NCBI GenBank assembly: GCA_950295325.1
Contig: OX485807.1
Span: forward strand, 9,079,001-9,143,000
DNA from: Polytrichum commune
Lineage: Eukaryota; Streptophyta; Polytrichopsida; Polytrichales; Polytrichaceae
Reading direction: 5' to 3'
Length of the DNA: 64,000 bases
Shown here in pieces: positions 54,783 through 64,000 of the stretch. Each line of letters begins with the position of its first letter. Position 1 is the stretch's first letter. The notes beneath the pieces were generated by a model that saw nothing but the letters and a program-made list of their open reading frames with translations, was not told the DNA's origin and made no database searches. Made by a program: the position numbers and the translations under genes.

Positions 54783-57700
54783 TTAAGGGGCGGTAGCATA
54801 AGCCTTTGGCTTAGGTTTCACTTCAGCTTCATTTACACTACGCACAAAAATAGCATCCGGTTCATGCCTGCACAGACAAGATAATTCAACCACATTGGCA
54901 TCATTTCATTCTTCAAACAGCCAAAACTCAGGTTGCAACATCCAAGACAAATACCTGATACATTGAATGCTTTTCAGTCAAAACAAACTTCAGAGGTTCT
55001 CAACATACAATCTTTCAGGTGCTTCCATTCAAATTTTCAGCCAGCAATGAAAGTTGCTCAAGGAAAGGCTTCAAAAGAATGAAAAGTTTTAAGAGGACTT
55101 CCATTCATTGTACAAGAATCATAATAAAAAGAACCAGAAGTAGTGATATCTTACGGTTTGTCACCCTCTTCAAAAGTGTAGCTGGATGCAACAGCTAGAA
55201 GACGTCCATCTCTGCTGAAAGAGAGTGCAGCAACACTAGTTGGATACCTTGAGTACTGTTGTCAATTAACAAGAGAATTCGTCAGCAAGCTCTACAATAA
55301 GTCTTAGCACCCATAACAGATCTTTAGCTTTGGTATACACTTCCAAAGTTTCAATACCACCAATGTGAAAGACCAATTTATAGTTGAGGCTTGAACTGTT
55401 CCTTCTTAAAAGTGCATATGTATTTGAACGGCTTAATCAAGTCTTATGGTGAATGACAACAATCTGCAGGAAGAAATTACCTGGTAGAGTCGCTTCTTGT
55501 TATTACCATCCCATACATTGACGTAACCATCACAACCACCTGTTGCAAATGTGCCATAGCTGCATACAATACCAAGAACGCACCTCAAATTACCAAGAGA
55601 GCAAAATCTCAGCATCAACCTTGCAGGAAACAAATCAAGTATGACAGCATCCAGAATGCATATGTTAGCCCTGTAAACATCGGAAACTCACATTGGATGA
55701 AAAGCAATAGCATTGACAGGATAAACTGTATCTCGCCCAGCTTCAGATTTCCGATGACACTTGAAAGCATACCTGCAAAAGAGGCAATCCTAATATTTCA
55801 GATTTGACAATGGAAGCTAACTACAAAAAATAACCATGGACAATCAATTGCTCACACCTTGGAAAAAGAAATCAAGGATAAAAGACTAAGCAGATAACCA
55901 GCACCAGGTGGAGAGGCAAAGGCTCACTTCTTCGCTTGTCCTGCTTCTGACATATCAAAAAACTCCATAGCAACACGACCTTCTACAGAACTGAGGGCAT
56001 AACCTGCAATAGGTAACATAACACATTAGTTATCATTCAATTAACGTTCATGCTTTGACTACCTTGAATGCACAAGATTAACACTGTCAATCTACAAGCT
56101 CAGAGCACTACAAGAACCATGTATGTTGTTCACCAATTTGGTGCAATCAAATCCACAATTTATGAACCTCCGAACCAATGATGAGAGCTAATCTAGTGCA
56201 GATTGGACTATACCAGAACTCAAAGACCTAGCTAGAATTCCTGCTGTGCAGATCTGGCTGCAGAAAATAAGTTACAAAAAATATGATGGAAATGCCGCAA
56301 ACAGGCAGACACTTGCCTGTGCCATTTGGGTAGCAGCGAACACAACGAGTTTGATACTTTAAAGATGACTCCCGCACTTGCTCAGGGTGCGGCATATGTC
56401 GTAGATCATAGACTGTGATATGTCTGCCTGCTGTTGCCACAACAAGCCGGTGCCCAACTAGCGACATGCTGTAAACACGTTCTGGCTGTGGATAGGTGCC
56501 CACCCGTGTGCCTCCCCTAGCATCCCAGCAGCGAACTGTCTTGTCCCAGCTCCCAGTCACCACTTGTCCTACACATCCAGCACCCACGAAATACTCATTC
56601 ATTGAAGCCATACCTTTAAAAGTAGGTTAAAACCCAAAATGTACAACAAGAATTTGCAAACACAGGAATCTCTGTTCTGCACTTGCCCTGGGTAACCAAT
56701 AAAGAGACACGAAACCTAGTACATGAACTTGCCTCATCAACTTCTCAAGCAATAATCCATTGTTTCTGATAAAATCCAGAGCACAAAGTTCAAGTGGGAG
56801 ACCAAGCACTGTTGGAAAGCCTGGTACAAAATAAAATATTAAGTCAACTAGAAACTCTGCTTTCAATTGCCACATCCCAGATCAGCAAGGGAAAGGTATT
56901 TTTTGCTCACCCGTTGCATGTGAATACTCCACACACCGCACAGGCGCCTCATGTGTTCCCAAAAGATCCTCCCTACCTGTGTTGAAATCATACCTGACAC
57001 CCACTTCTATATGTGAGAGCTACTTGATTAGCAACAAACATCAATAAGACCAGAAACCTGTCCACTCTCCCCAGAAATCCAGAACCCAAATTCACTGACT
57101 GTAATGGCCGATAAAAGTCCAAAGAACAATCCACAAATAGCCACCAGTTACTTCCAACACTTGCATCTATTGTAATGCAACACCATTGAGTTCAGGTTTG
57201 CTGATTGGTAAGGGGGAATGACACGAAGTTATTGATAGATATGTCAGCCATCCTGGTAGAACAAACTTTCATCCACCTTGATTTTGGCTATTGGCCTCCT
57301 CAATAATCATCCAAGACATTTCCTCATCTTCACACTTCCTACCCATGGCCAAAAAGTACATTGCTGGAGATAAATGGCAATGTACACTGCACTGACATGA
57401 ATGACTACGTTGAGGGTTTAGCACTTCGATTATATCGTGAGAGCAAGCATCTCCATAACATCAAAACCACAGGATCCAAACTTTGATTTCAACATCCCCA
57501 GTTTCTTCCAGGAATCTAAAGAATAAAGAATGCCTTATAGGAAACGGAATCTGGCGAAGCACATGCAGACTCTGTGGTCTGCACTAACATTGAGACCCAA
57601 GCTAAGGGTTTAGCACTTCAAAATTTTCCAGAACTTCGAGTATCACAATTCAGGGCCTGGGGTAATGTCGCATATGAGGGAATGCAATCACACCATTGCA

Positions 57701-58418
57701 CATGTAACTCCATAGGTGACATTCATGTGGCGCCAATTAAGAATGCCTTACAGGTGGAGGAGTAAGGTAAAGGGTCTGCACTGACATTGCACTATTATTG
57801 AGACTTCGGTTAAGGATTTAACACTTCAAGTATCACAATTCAGGCCCTAGGGTAATGTCGAAAATGAGGGAATGCAATCATCAACGAAATCATTGCACAC
57901 ATACCTCCATACATGTGAAATTCATGTAGCGCAAATAAAGAATGCCGTCTTATAGGAGGAGGAGAAGGAAGGCAAAGTACCTGCAGACTGTGTGGTCTGC
58001 GCTGGCGCTGAACCCTGACGAGTCATCGTGAAAGCAGCAATCCAAAACAGGTGCCCGGTGCGAGAATTGGCCCTTGAGCACATTGGCGCTGGCATCATAT
58101 AACCTCACCTTCTGCACACTCAATCAAGAATATGCAAATCCACCTCTGAGAGCCCTCTCAAACAACAACCCAGAAACCACAACAAGCTCCACCTCAATGA
58201 ACGCAACATCAAATAAAAACTGAATTAAAACTGGAAAAACCCTGGGAGCAAGAAGGAAAAAAAAAAGTGTGACTGACAGCGTCCCAGGATGAAACGAGGA
58301 GGTGGTCGCTGTGGTTGCTGAACCGCAGATTGGAGATGCCGTCGGTGGGCGGCGACGACAGCTCCCGCCCTGAGCTTGCGGCTGCGGCGGCTGCGGCATC
58401 CCCTCCTCCTCCTATCAT
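54783..58418 (-). CDS. BUB3: BUB3 mitotic checkpoint WD40 protein, 342 aa, nine exons
   Basis: Exons (minus strand) are 58418-58278, 58111-57981, 56993-56911, 56568-56317, 56003-55928, 55772-55692, 55559-55481, 55255-55155 and 54867-54783. They total 1029 nt, and every join keeps phase. The protein matches plant BUB3 nearly end to end: [140 protein letters not shown] and YTFEEGDKP. Length equals the family's usual 340 aa. BUB3 folds into a seven-bladed propeller, binds GLEBS motifs of BUB1/MAD3-type proteins and recruits the spindle checkpoint to kinetochores. I chose the ATG before an Ala-rich start; an upstream in-frame ATG would add non-conserved residues. Intron 4 uses a GC donor (ACAG/GCAAGT); the other eight use GT. 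Intron 2 contains decayed tandem copies of the exon 2 end. Confidence 0.96.
57555..57975 (-). repeat. Tandem duplicates of the BUB3 exon 2 / intron 2 boundary
   Basis: On the plus strand, 'TGCAGACTCTGTGGTCTGCAC' at about 57566 and 'GGGTCTGCACTGACATTGC' at about 57772 parallel the true exon 2 end at 57981-58010 (TGCAGACTGTGTGGTCTGCG). Intervening phrases AGTATCACAATTCAGG, GGGTAATGTCG and AAAGAATGCC also repeat with a spacing of about 205 bp. They are decayed and lie in intron 2. Confidence 0.7.
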
Positions 58419-58719
58419 GCTAAGTTGCAACACTCCTACTCCTTTCTGTCTTTCCGAATGCGATTGCGTAACATCCACCTGTGATCGGGAGGAGGGAAGG
58501 CAGAAGGTAACGATCAATGCGAGGTTATGAGGAAAATCGAAGGACACAACTACGAAGAAGAAAGCAGACGAAAGCAGAAGAGCGCGAAGGCGGGTGGGGG
58601 AGGCCAAGTATTGCAAGATTCAAGAACCAGGGCCCGGCTTACCGTTCGTTTCTCGGGCGGGTATTGAGACCGGGTACTGCCACGTCATGGTCACCTGTTT
58701 CAAGAAAGGAGTATATTTG

Positions 58720-60800
58720 AAATCAGCGAGGGTCTTATTAAATGGTTAATGTTTCCGACTAGCCCACTTCACGGATGATGTGAACCTAGATGGAACCTTA
58801 CATGGTACGCAATGGATAATGCCTCATGATGTACCCATATTTTGCACTATGGCCAAGGGATGTGGCCATGCAACTATGGGGGGCCATGAAACTCATATGA
58901 GGCCATAGCATGGAAAATTGGAATTGAAATTTTTGTGGTCACGTGCCTTCAAGTGCAGTGTAAAGAAAATGCACAAATGAACTTTCAATCAAACGTTATG
59001 TCATTCCCATGCTAGTTATGAAGGCCCTTCTACACAATAGGTTATAATAATTCAAGGGTCGTGTTATTTCAAAAAGTCATCATCTCCATGTTTAGTGTTA
59101 GACCCGCCTCTTTGAGGTGGACTTGACACAAATATATGGTAGAGCATGAACCATTGTCAATTTCTTTGTCATGCAGGAATCGTGTAGATTCTTCATCCAT
59201 TTAAAGTCTCTTGGTCCCTTAAGCCCTCAAGCTCTAGTGCAATGTGAAGTAAGAAGGTCTTAATATTTTCCACCAATGAGATCCCGTAGCTTGATAGCCG
59301 GTATGGCACAAAATATTTCTAAAAAGAAATGTTGTATAATTTTGAAAACGATAGACACAATTTGACAGAAGAACTTAATTTACCTCGCATTTTTGCTATA
59401 ATATGGTAAATTTCTCACTCTACACGAGTTTATTGTCAACATAAATAACTTATGTAAATAATACAAATAACTTAAATAAATAGCGTTATTGTATGTATAA
59501 CATATAATGTAAATATAACTTTATATATAATATATAATGTTATAACATATAACATATAATATGTATATGTATAACATAATATATGATATATACCATATGT
59601 ATAACATATATAACATAAAAAAAATATTAAAGCATAACCACACATAATGATTTAGTTATTTTATTTGAGCACTTAGACCTATTTTATGTAAACACTTTTT
59701 TTCCAATTTAGGTTCTTAAAGGCACATCTAACCACAAACCACTCAAGAATAAGCATTAGATTAAAATAAGGTACCAAATTAGGTACATCTACCTTATAGT
59801 TGAATCTTGTCTCACCAATGAGTCACGTAAATTAAATTATGCAAGATACTCATCGAGCATACACTAGTTAATATGAAACATGTGTGTTAGGTCTCACATG
59901 ATATTACTCAATGCATTGGGATAGGCGAGAGCATCCGACCTAATTGAGAGACCGTCGCCCAATTTTTAGAGAAGACTTTAGTTATTAAGTAAAGTTAGGA
60001 AGGAGGGAGACACATGTTACGTAAACATCAACAAAATATTTGGACTTTAATTTCAAGACCTATCGCAAATATTTGTAGTCGTTTGGATTTATAAGTTATT
60101 AATTTATACCATATACATTGCTTAAACTCATTGTATATATGTGTAATTTCATATTAGTCATGTCCTCGTATTCCGTTAATAATACGACAACCTTACAAGA
60201 TTTGTTATGTAAATGAGAGGACGGCACGATGAGCATACAATTGTATTTGTGTTTTCAAAACTTGTTAGAATAAAAAGGGACAACATTATTGTTATATTGC
60301 ACAATAAAGAAAAACAATATACAATTGGAAACATCCAATTGATACATTGCTAGAACTACTTCTTTAAGTCTTGAAGAACGTTGGCAAAAATATTTGCCAT
60401 CCTCTCTTATGATGCCTGTGTCAAATTGAACATCTCTAACTCTAACTTCCTATTGTCCTCATATGAGCCCAAAATGAGTGCTCATATTTGTTTTATGGTT
60501 AGAATTTATTTAGCATTGCATTTGGAGTGTTATTAAAACAATCAAAAGTATAAAAAGAGTGAGGCTTGGTGTGGATTTATGTTTAGGCCTTGAGCCATTT
60601 TGTGTGGCTAATTAAATGATTAGTGGCATTAGGGAGTGTTTTGATTAGAGGAGTAGTGTTTGATGAAGCAAGGGGAAGTACCTTTGATTTAAATGTTTGA
60701 ATTAGAACATGTTCTTGTTGGTTTAGGGGGGTAAGGAGTTAGTGGATAGGATAAGGTCCTACTAAGTAGGAGAAGGTTGAAGGGTTTGTGGTCTTGGGTG
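58720..60800. other. Gene-free, partly AT-rich stretch
   Basis: It starts with a fragment of dispersed repeat family A (about 58725-58775: AAATGGTTAATGTTTCCGAC, TAGCCCACTTCACGG). 59440-59640 is a dense ATA/TATA array with many ATAACATATA units. No ORF or RNA gene was recognised. Confidence 0.55.
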
Positions 60801-60814
60801 CCCTCCCGTCCTCC

Positions 60815-60890
60815 TCCTCTCCTCTCTCTCATTCTCTCTCTCTCGTGTGTGTGTGGGGTGTGTGTGTGGGGTGTGTGTGTGTGTGTGCCT
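60815..60890. repeat. Compound CT/GT microsatellite
   Basis: A CTCTCTC run followed by GTGTGTGTGTGGGGTGTGTG-type repeats. Confidence 0.85.
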
Positions 60891-60899
60891 GTTATGTAG

Positions 60900-61215
60900 G
60901 GTGGTAGAATATAATTGATTAGAGGTAATTTAGAGAATATAGTGATTAGAGGGGACTTAGGGAATAGAATTGATTAGAAGGGGCTTATAGGGTATAGTGA
61001 TTAAGTTGGAGTTGAGGCTAAGGCTTGACCAGCCGGACTGTGGCAACTGCGACTACAGCTGATGAAAGGGTTTGATTAAACTGGATTAAGGCTAAAGCTT
61101 GACCAACCGGACTGTGGCAGCTGCGACTGCAGCTTAGGCAAGGGGTGATTAAGCTGGAATTGAGGCAAGGGTTGATTAAGCTGGGACTGAGGCTAAGGGA
61201 GATTGGGTGATGGGT
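60900..61215. repeat. Short tandem repeats
   Basis: GAATATAGTGATTAGAGGGG-type phrases recur from 60905 to 61000. Then a unit of about 70 bp built on AGGCT(A)AGGCTTGACCA and CCGGACTGTGGCA.CTGCGAC occurs twice (about 61018 and 61089). ATTAAGCTGG.A(C/T)TGAGGC repeats follow. Non-coding. Confidence 0.7.
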
Positions 61216-61502
61216 TAGCTATATCTATTTACCCAAGTTGAGAGGGATAGTTTGGTTATGTAAGTAGATAGTCGTATAAGCCGGTGTGCATTTGTGTGGA
61301 GAGTGATAAGTGTGGTCAAGAGAGCACTAATAGAAGAGTGTTTTTAAACACTTGTAATCCTGTTATGGAATAAATTGGGTACTCGAATTGATGAGAAATG
61401 TATTGGATTCTCACACATTTGATAAGATGGAGTTACGCGAACACGGATGTGATATCCATTCCCTCACCCGGACTGGGTTGCTTAAGGGTGGGTGGTTTGG
61501 CC

Positions 61503-62190
61503 TCACACCTCATGTAGTTTGATAGCGGCGTCCAACTTGAATTCCTTGATTCTACGAGTGGACTTGCCAAAACAATCCAAGGAGGCTGCCATGTCAGTAG
61601 CCAACTTCCTTCTCTTCACGGGTTGCCCTCTAACTCCAGGTAAATTGGAGGCTTTGGTTCTAGGGGACTATGGTTCCTCCTCTAGAACCTCTTGTGTTAC
61701 TTCTTCCCGTTGACTTGGAGGTTGGTCCTTCACGCCCACATTATGACCATTGTCCATACCACAAGGCACTCCGTTAGCCTTAGCTGTGCCTGAAAGAACC
61801 TCGTCAATCATATTGAACCAAATCCACTGTAAACCCAAATTGTCACCCGTGACATTATGCAATTTCTTCTCCTTGTGGTAATGCCGCTTGAGCTTGTTCC
61901 ATTTGTCCCGAACTTTAGTCCAAGTTCGTCGTACCTCGCTTGGATGATCTTTGACAACCTACTCCCTAATCCTCTCCCAATGTTGTTGCTTGAAGATTGT
62001 TGTGTCATAACTCTCAATGCGCTCTTTTACCAACTCTACTAAGTATTTGGTAGCAACATGGGTCTACTCCCTTGCTAGAAGAGGTGGTGACCCTAAATCC
62101 ACAATGTGACCATCACTTGAAGGTCTTGGAGTGCCCAAAACTGGAGGTGATGCAAGCACATGGTCCCCAAAAATCCTAATCTTCCTCCAT
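61503..62190 (-). pseudogene. Decayed Myb/SANT-like DNA-binding protein
   Basis: One minus-strand frame reads a helical SANT/Myb-like domain: ATKYLVELVKERIES, WERIRE, then RRTWTKVRDKWNKLKRHYHK, then WIWFNMIDEVLSG. A basic/polar tail follows (QPVKRRKLATDMAASLDCFG, IKEFKLDAAIKLHEV) before TGA at 61503. It is broken by three in-frame stops, all TAG (62064-62066, 61959-61961, 61668-61670). Such single-domain proteins occur as plant transcription factors and as the second ORF of PIF/Harbinger transposons; the neighbourhood does not decide. The start was not determined. Confidence 0.65.
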
Positions 62191-62399
62191 GGTACAATTA
62201 GAGAGCCCTAACTTGTAAATGAAGTGCCTCACTAAACACTCAATATGCGTTTGTCAATGGAAGAGCAAAAAATGAGAAGTGAGAGTTTAAGGGTGAGCAA
62301 ACTCTTCCTAAACTTCAAAGCAAAAGAGTTGGTCCACTTTAAGTAGAAGACGGTTAAAAGAATTCCCGAGGAAATTTTCCCCTAATAAATGACTTAATT

Positions 62400-64000
62400 T
62401 AGTGAGGCTGATAGAGGCGGATCCGTCCTTTCCGGACTAGGGCGGATGGTTCGCTCCGCCTCCCATAGCCGGCGGAGGGAGGGCCGCCATCCGGAGCCGG
62501 ATGAAAAACGTCACCCACCGCCTAGCTAACTGGCCGGTGGACACTCATGTGCGCGGTGCTAATGAATTTTTAAGCAATTTTTGGCTTATCATAGATATTC
62601 CATTATTTTATTATGAATTATATATTTTTTTCCTCGTTTGATTTCTCACATTGAACACGGCTTAAATGGTCGGAGGGAAGGAATTTAGTTGCCCCATGTA
62701 TTCTATTTGTTCTAAATGAAATTGATTATCCTGACCATGGTTATGGCCTAGTCCTTTAACAACCTAGCCTTCCCCTTGATGATCTTATGTGGAAATCCTT
62801 TTATGTAGAAATCCTCTCATTTCTCTGTTAAAGGTGAATTTTTTTTACCGAAGACAGATATATATGTTTTTCAACCCGAGGTATACATTTGTCTTAATAT
62901 TTGTAACGACCTTGAGTGCGTAATAAGAGCCGTCTTACCTAAGCCACTAAACAAGGTTACACATTCATCCAAAAACTTTAAGGTTGAAACAAAAGTGTTC
63001 AATGTCCAAAGTTAAAGGTATTTTCTTTTAATTGGCAGAAGTGCATTTGTTCAGGATGTAAAATATCTTGTAATATCATTTTTACAATGTTAAAATTATA
63101 TTTTTACCATAATAAATTTCTTAATGTTGTAAAAATTAACGCATTAATTTTTTACAATAATTTTTTATTATAATTTTTTTACTACAATAAATTTTTACCG
63201 TAAGACCTATAATCACGTTAACGCCTCTTACTTAAGTAGAAAAAATTGTTCTTATTATTATCTTGTTATTTTGTTATAGCAAGTTTTTTTTATCATCTTT
63301 AAATTCCAAACTTGTTAATATGACACAACATGCTAGGAATATAGCAACACCTCCGCCCATTTGAAACCGTTGCCTACGTTTTCTCGGAGGCCTATAAATC
63401 GGAACCCACGAACCAAATCTAGTTCGGGTTCATGAAAACCATTGTCTATAACGAAGGTAGGCGCCTCCAAAGTATACAAATAAAAACCAAAGAGAACTTT
63501 GTTAACTACAAAGAAAAACGGTCGCGGAGGTATGTGCTAGTTGATCCCTCAAGCTACGCGCTCCACTTTTTGTCAAGGAAAACGCCATCTCAAGTTAAAA
63601 CTCGGATTACCAATACGGTCATTGTTAACTTTAGCTCGCAAATTCTGACTTTTACGGAGCATTGGTTACTAGGCCTGGGGTTTAAATACATTCATCAACC
63701 TGTCTCCTATCCCATTCCTATTCTATACCTCAAATACTCTAACTTCGCAAAATGGCTACGGTTTTGACATCATTTTGTTGACAACACATTTTTACTTTTG
63801 TTCATGACGAATTTAGTATAGTCATAAAACTGTCCGATTAAAATTTAGGTCTAATAATTATGGACAAAACTTGGTATTTACAAGAAGGATAACGTCAACT
63901 TTTGAAAAAAAATTCTATGAATCCGTAGAATTTATTTCTTGGGATAAACTCATATTTAGGCTAAAACATATGTAGTATAAGTACAAAACGCTCATTTCAC
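62400..64000. other. Gene-free window end
   Basis: 62405-62560 is GC-rich with palindromic GGCGGA/TCCGCC and GCCGGC phrases, possibly one end of a MITE. 63000-63260 is AT-rich with many TTTTTAC/GTAAAAA words. A 111-codon ORF at 63432-63767 has no recognised domain, and I cannot support it as a gene. Confidence 0.5.

Noticed and set aside
58419-58616. N-terminal extension of BUB3 from an upstream in-frame ATG
   Set aside because: The extension is hydrophobic, not conserved in BUB3, and would push the protein well past the family length.
1-64000. CRISPR arrays, rRNA genes, standard tRNA genes, bacterial-type operons
   Set aside because: No regular spacer arrays, rRNA sequence or full cloverleaf was seen. 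The window is eukaryotic nuclear DNA.

Overview
This is nuclear DNA from a streptophyte plant. The evidence is four pentatricopeptide-repeat (PPR) genes with organelle-targeting-like N-termini, a nine-exon BUB3 gene very close to land-plant BUB3, telo-box promoter motifs (TTTAGGG repeats), short GT-AG introns, and heavy loading with MITEs and foldback elements. The lineage cannot be fixed from the sequence. The PPR genes contain introns and the retroelement type resembles one I remember from charophytes and green algae, so a non-flowering streptophyte is plausible.

Layout. About 1.16-9.4 kb is a large Ty3/gypsy-class retrotransposon whose polyprotein carries two unusual chromatin modules: a C5-cytosine DNA methyltransferase of DNMT3/DRM type between protease and reverse transcriptase, and a C4HC3 PHD finger after the integrase, in frame beyond a TAG codon. 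The copy has two apparent frameshifts and three in-frame TAG codons. From 9.4 to 24.2 kb there is no recognisable gene. That stretch holds nested palindromic elements, Harbinger-like MITEs (one with a related empty site in the same window), a long-TIR foldback element, a long hairpin and several dispersed repeats. From 24.2 to 30.1 kb lies a TATA-containing promoter region and a three-exon gene for a 599-aa membrane-anchored plant protein. From 32.7 to 34.5 kb is PPR gene A (minus strand). Its promoter and N-terminal coding part recur inverted at 44.7-45.3 kb in front of a truncated relative, PPR B. Between them lie a decayed hAT transposase (38.2-40.4 kb), a compact tRNA-like fold and a decayed repeat-protein ORF. 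PPR C (46.5-49.4 kb) and PPR D (51.2-53.0 kb) follow. BUB3 occupies 54.8-58.4 kb on the minus strand. The last 5.6 kb holds AT-rich DNA, microsatellites and a decayed Myb/SANT-like gene.

How the parts relate. The PPR proteins probably act on organellar RNA. BUB3 is a spindle-checkpoint protein. The 599-aa protein is probably an endomembrane protein of unknown function. These genes are independent units, not an operon. The candidate novel system is the retrotransposon: encoding its own DNA methyltransferase and a histone-reading PHD module suggests that it acts on host chromatin or on its own methylation. All splice junctions were read by eye from phase and consensus; no database search was possible.
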